64,000 nucleotides of DNA from the NCBI RefSeq assembly GCF_000740895.1, contig NC_025262.1, positions 1,728,001 through 1,792,000 on the forward strand, written 5' to 3'. The stretch comes from Theileria orientalis strain Shintoku (taxonomy: Eukaryota; Apicomplexa; Aconoidasida; Piroplasmida; Theileriidae). Under the pieces are notes generated by a model. The model made no database searches. It worked only from the letters and a program-made list of their open reading frames with translations, and was not told where the DNA came from. Below are positions 63,418 to 64,000 of this stretch, one piece after another. Positions within the stretch are counted from its first letter, which is position 1, and each line of letters begins with the position of its first letter. Both the position numbers and the translations under genes were made by a program.

Positions 63418-64000
63418 TTCGACCAATTACTATCAACTGTTTAACGTATTGATGATATAATAGAGTGTGTAAATCCTCAACTATTGCTCAATAAAGCTAT
63501 TAAAACAAGTGAAACATTCAATTCAGTTATATTTCTCCTTCCTAATAAATTTATAATGGCAACCAAACTCACTCGTTTCCCATAGACATTTGAGTATAAA
63601 GAACAGGGTCATTCTATAACATATTGATCTACACATTTACCGTACCTTAATTGAGGTAAAGAAGAGATATAAAATAAAAATCAGAGCTACCAAAAATGCT
63701 AAACAGACTCTAAAATCAGGTGATATTACTGCAACAAATACCCAGTTGTAATGTGATATTTAATAACATCTGGCGGATGTGATAAGTTATCCTTGATGAC
63801 TTTATTAATTTCCTTCTAAATAATAATCATAAACTGATAAATCTGTGGGCCAAATAGGTAATTAATTAAACAATTGAGTGTAACAAACTTCGGAAGGCAT
63901 TTTAGCAAATATTGACTAACATATAATAACAATCCTCCTCGATTGTATTTAATAATTGATAATAATTAATCTCTAGTGGTGACTACTATACTAAAATTAT
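63418..64000. other. Window edge, no gene resolved
   Basis: About 580 AT-rich bases upstream of the NOT3/5 gene. No convincing exon was found on either strand, though very short exons cannot be excluded given the gene style here. Confidence 0.4.

Noticed and set aside
1..64000. CRISPR array, bacterial operons or promoters
   Set aside because: The sequence is eukaryotic with GT-AG introns; tandem repeats seen are minisatellites without spacer diversity.

Overview
The window reads as nuclear DNA of a piroplasmid, almost certainly Theileria. The evidence is the very dense packing of genes, many short GT-AG introns (often 30-80 bases), AT-rich spacers around coding sequence that is sometimes GC-rich, an ApiAP2 transcription factor, and two secreted proteins with FAINT (DUF529)-like domains, a hallmark of Theileria. 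The relatively GC-rich exons and heavy Ser/Thr/Asn repeats fit the T. orientalis group better than my picture of T. parva or T. annulata, but the species is an inference.

Layout, left to right. 0.4-5.4 kb: two minus-strand multi-exon genes, a CRAL-TRIO/RhoGAP protein and a secreted filamin-repeat protein. 6.2-10.1 kb: a large ApiAP2 regulator. 11-14.6 kb: a 15-exon diflavin reductase. 14.9-21.2 kb: lipoate ligase, an extended CKS1, PABPN1-type RRM protein, FAD synthase and splicing factor YJU2. The 14.9-19.8 kb part is bracketed by an inverted copy of one intergenic spacer. 21.5-26.8 kb: a tandem pair of glutamate-cysteine ligase genes with mosaic identity. 27-31.7 kb: a G-patch/KOW splicing protein and a helical-repeat, probably organellar, protein. 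32-36.2 kb: a small acidic UIM-like protein and a polytopic membrane protein. 36.4-42.3 kb: class I fumarase and SF3A3, both with introns full of AGT-type trinucleotide repeats. 43-50.2 kb: two large FAINT-domain secreted proteins. 51.5-54.4 kb: a CS-domain protein, a twin-CX9C protein and an RS-rich protein. 54.9-56.5 kb: two small secreted paralogues. 57-63.4 kb: a hotdog thioesterase, an unrecognised multi-exon protein, an N-terminally Cys-rich protein and a minimal NOT3/NOT5 protein.

Functionally, most genes are housekeeping: four or five act in pre-mRNA splicing or mRNA fate (YJU2, SPP2/GPKOW, SF3A3, PABPN1, NOT3), and several in redox and cofactor metabolism (diflavin reductase, FAD synthase which makes its cofactor, glutamate-cysteine ligase, lipoate ligase, fumarase). 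The FAINT proteins and the small secreted pair are the likely host-facing genes.

The most unusual signal is not a gene family but sequence copying. An identical 231-nt in-frame module sits in both lipoate ligase and one glutamate-cysteine ligase. A separate piece of that same ligase gene lies as a relic 15 kb away. One convergent-gene spacer is present twice in inverted orientation, ending at the stop codons of four different genes. Degenerate AGT/AAC trinucleotide tracts occur in introns, spacers and in-frame protein inserts alike. Exon boundaries below were worked out by eye from GT-AG signals and reading phase; no transcript evidence was available.
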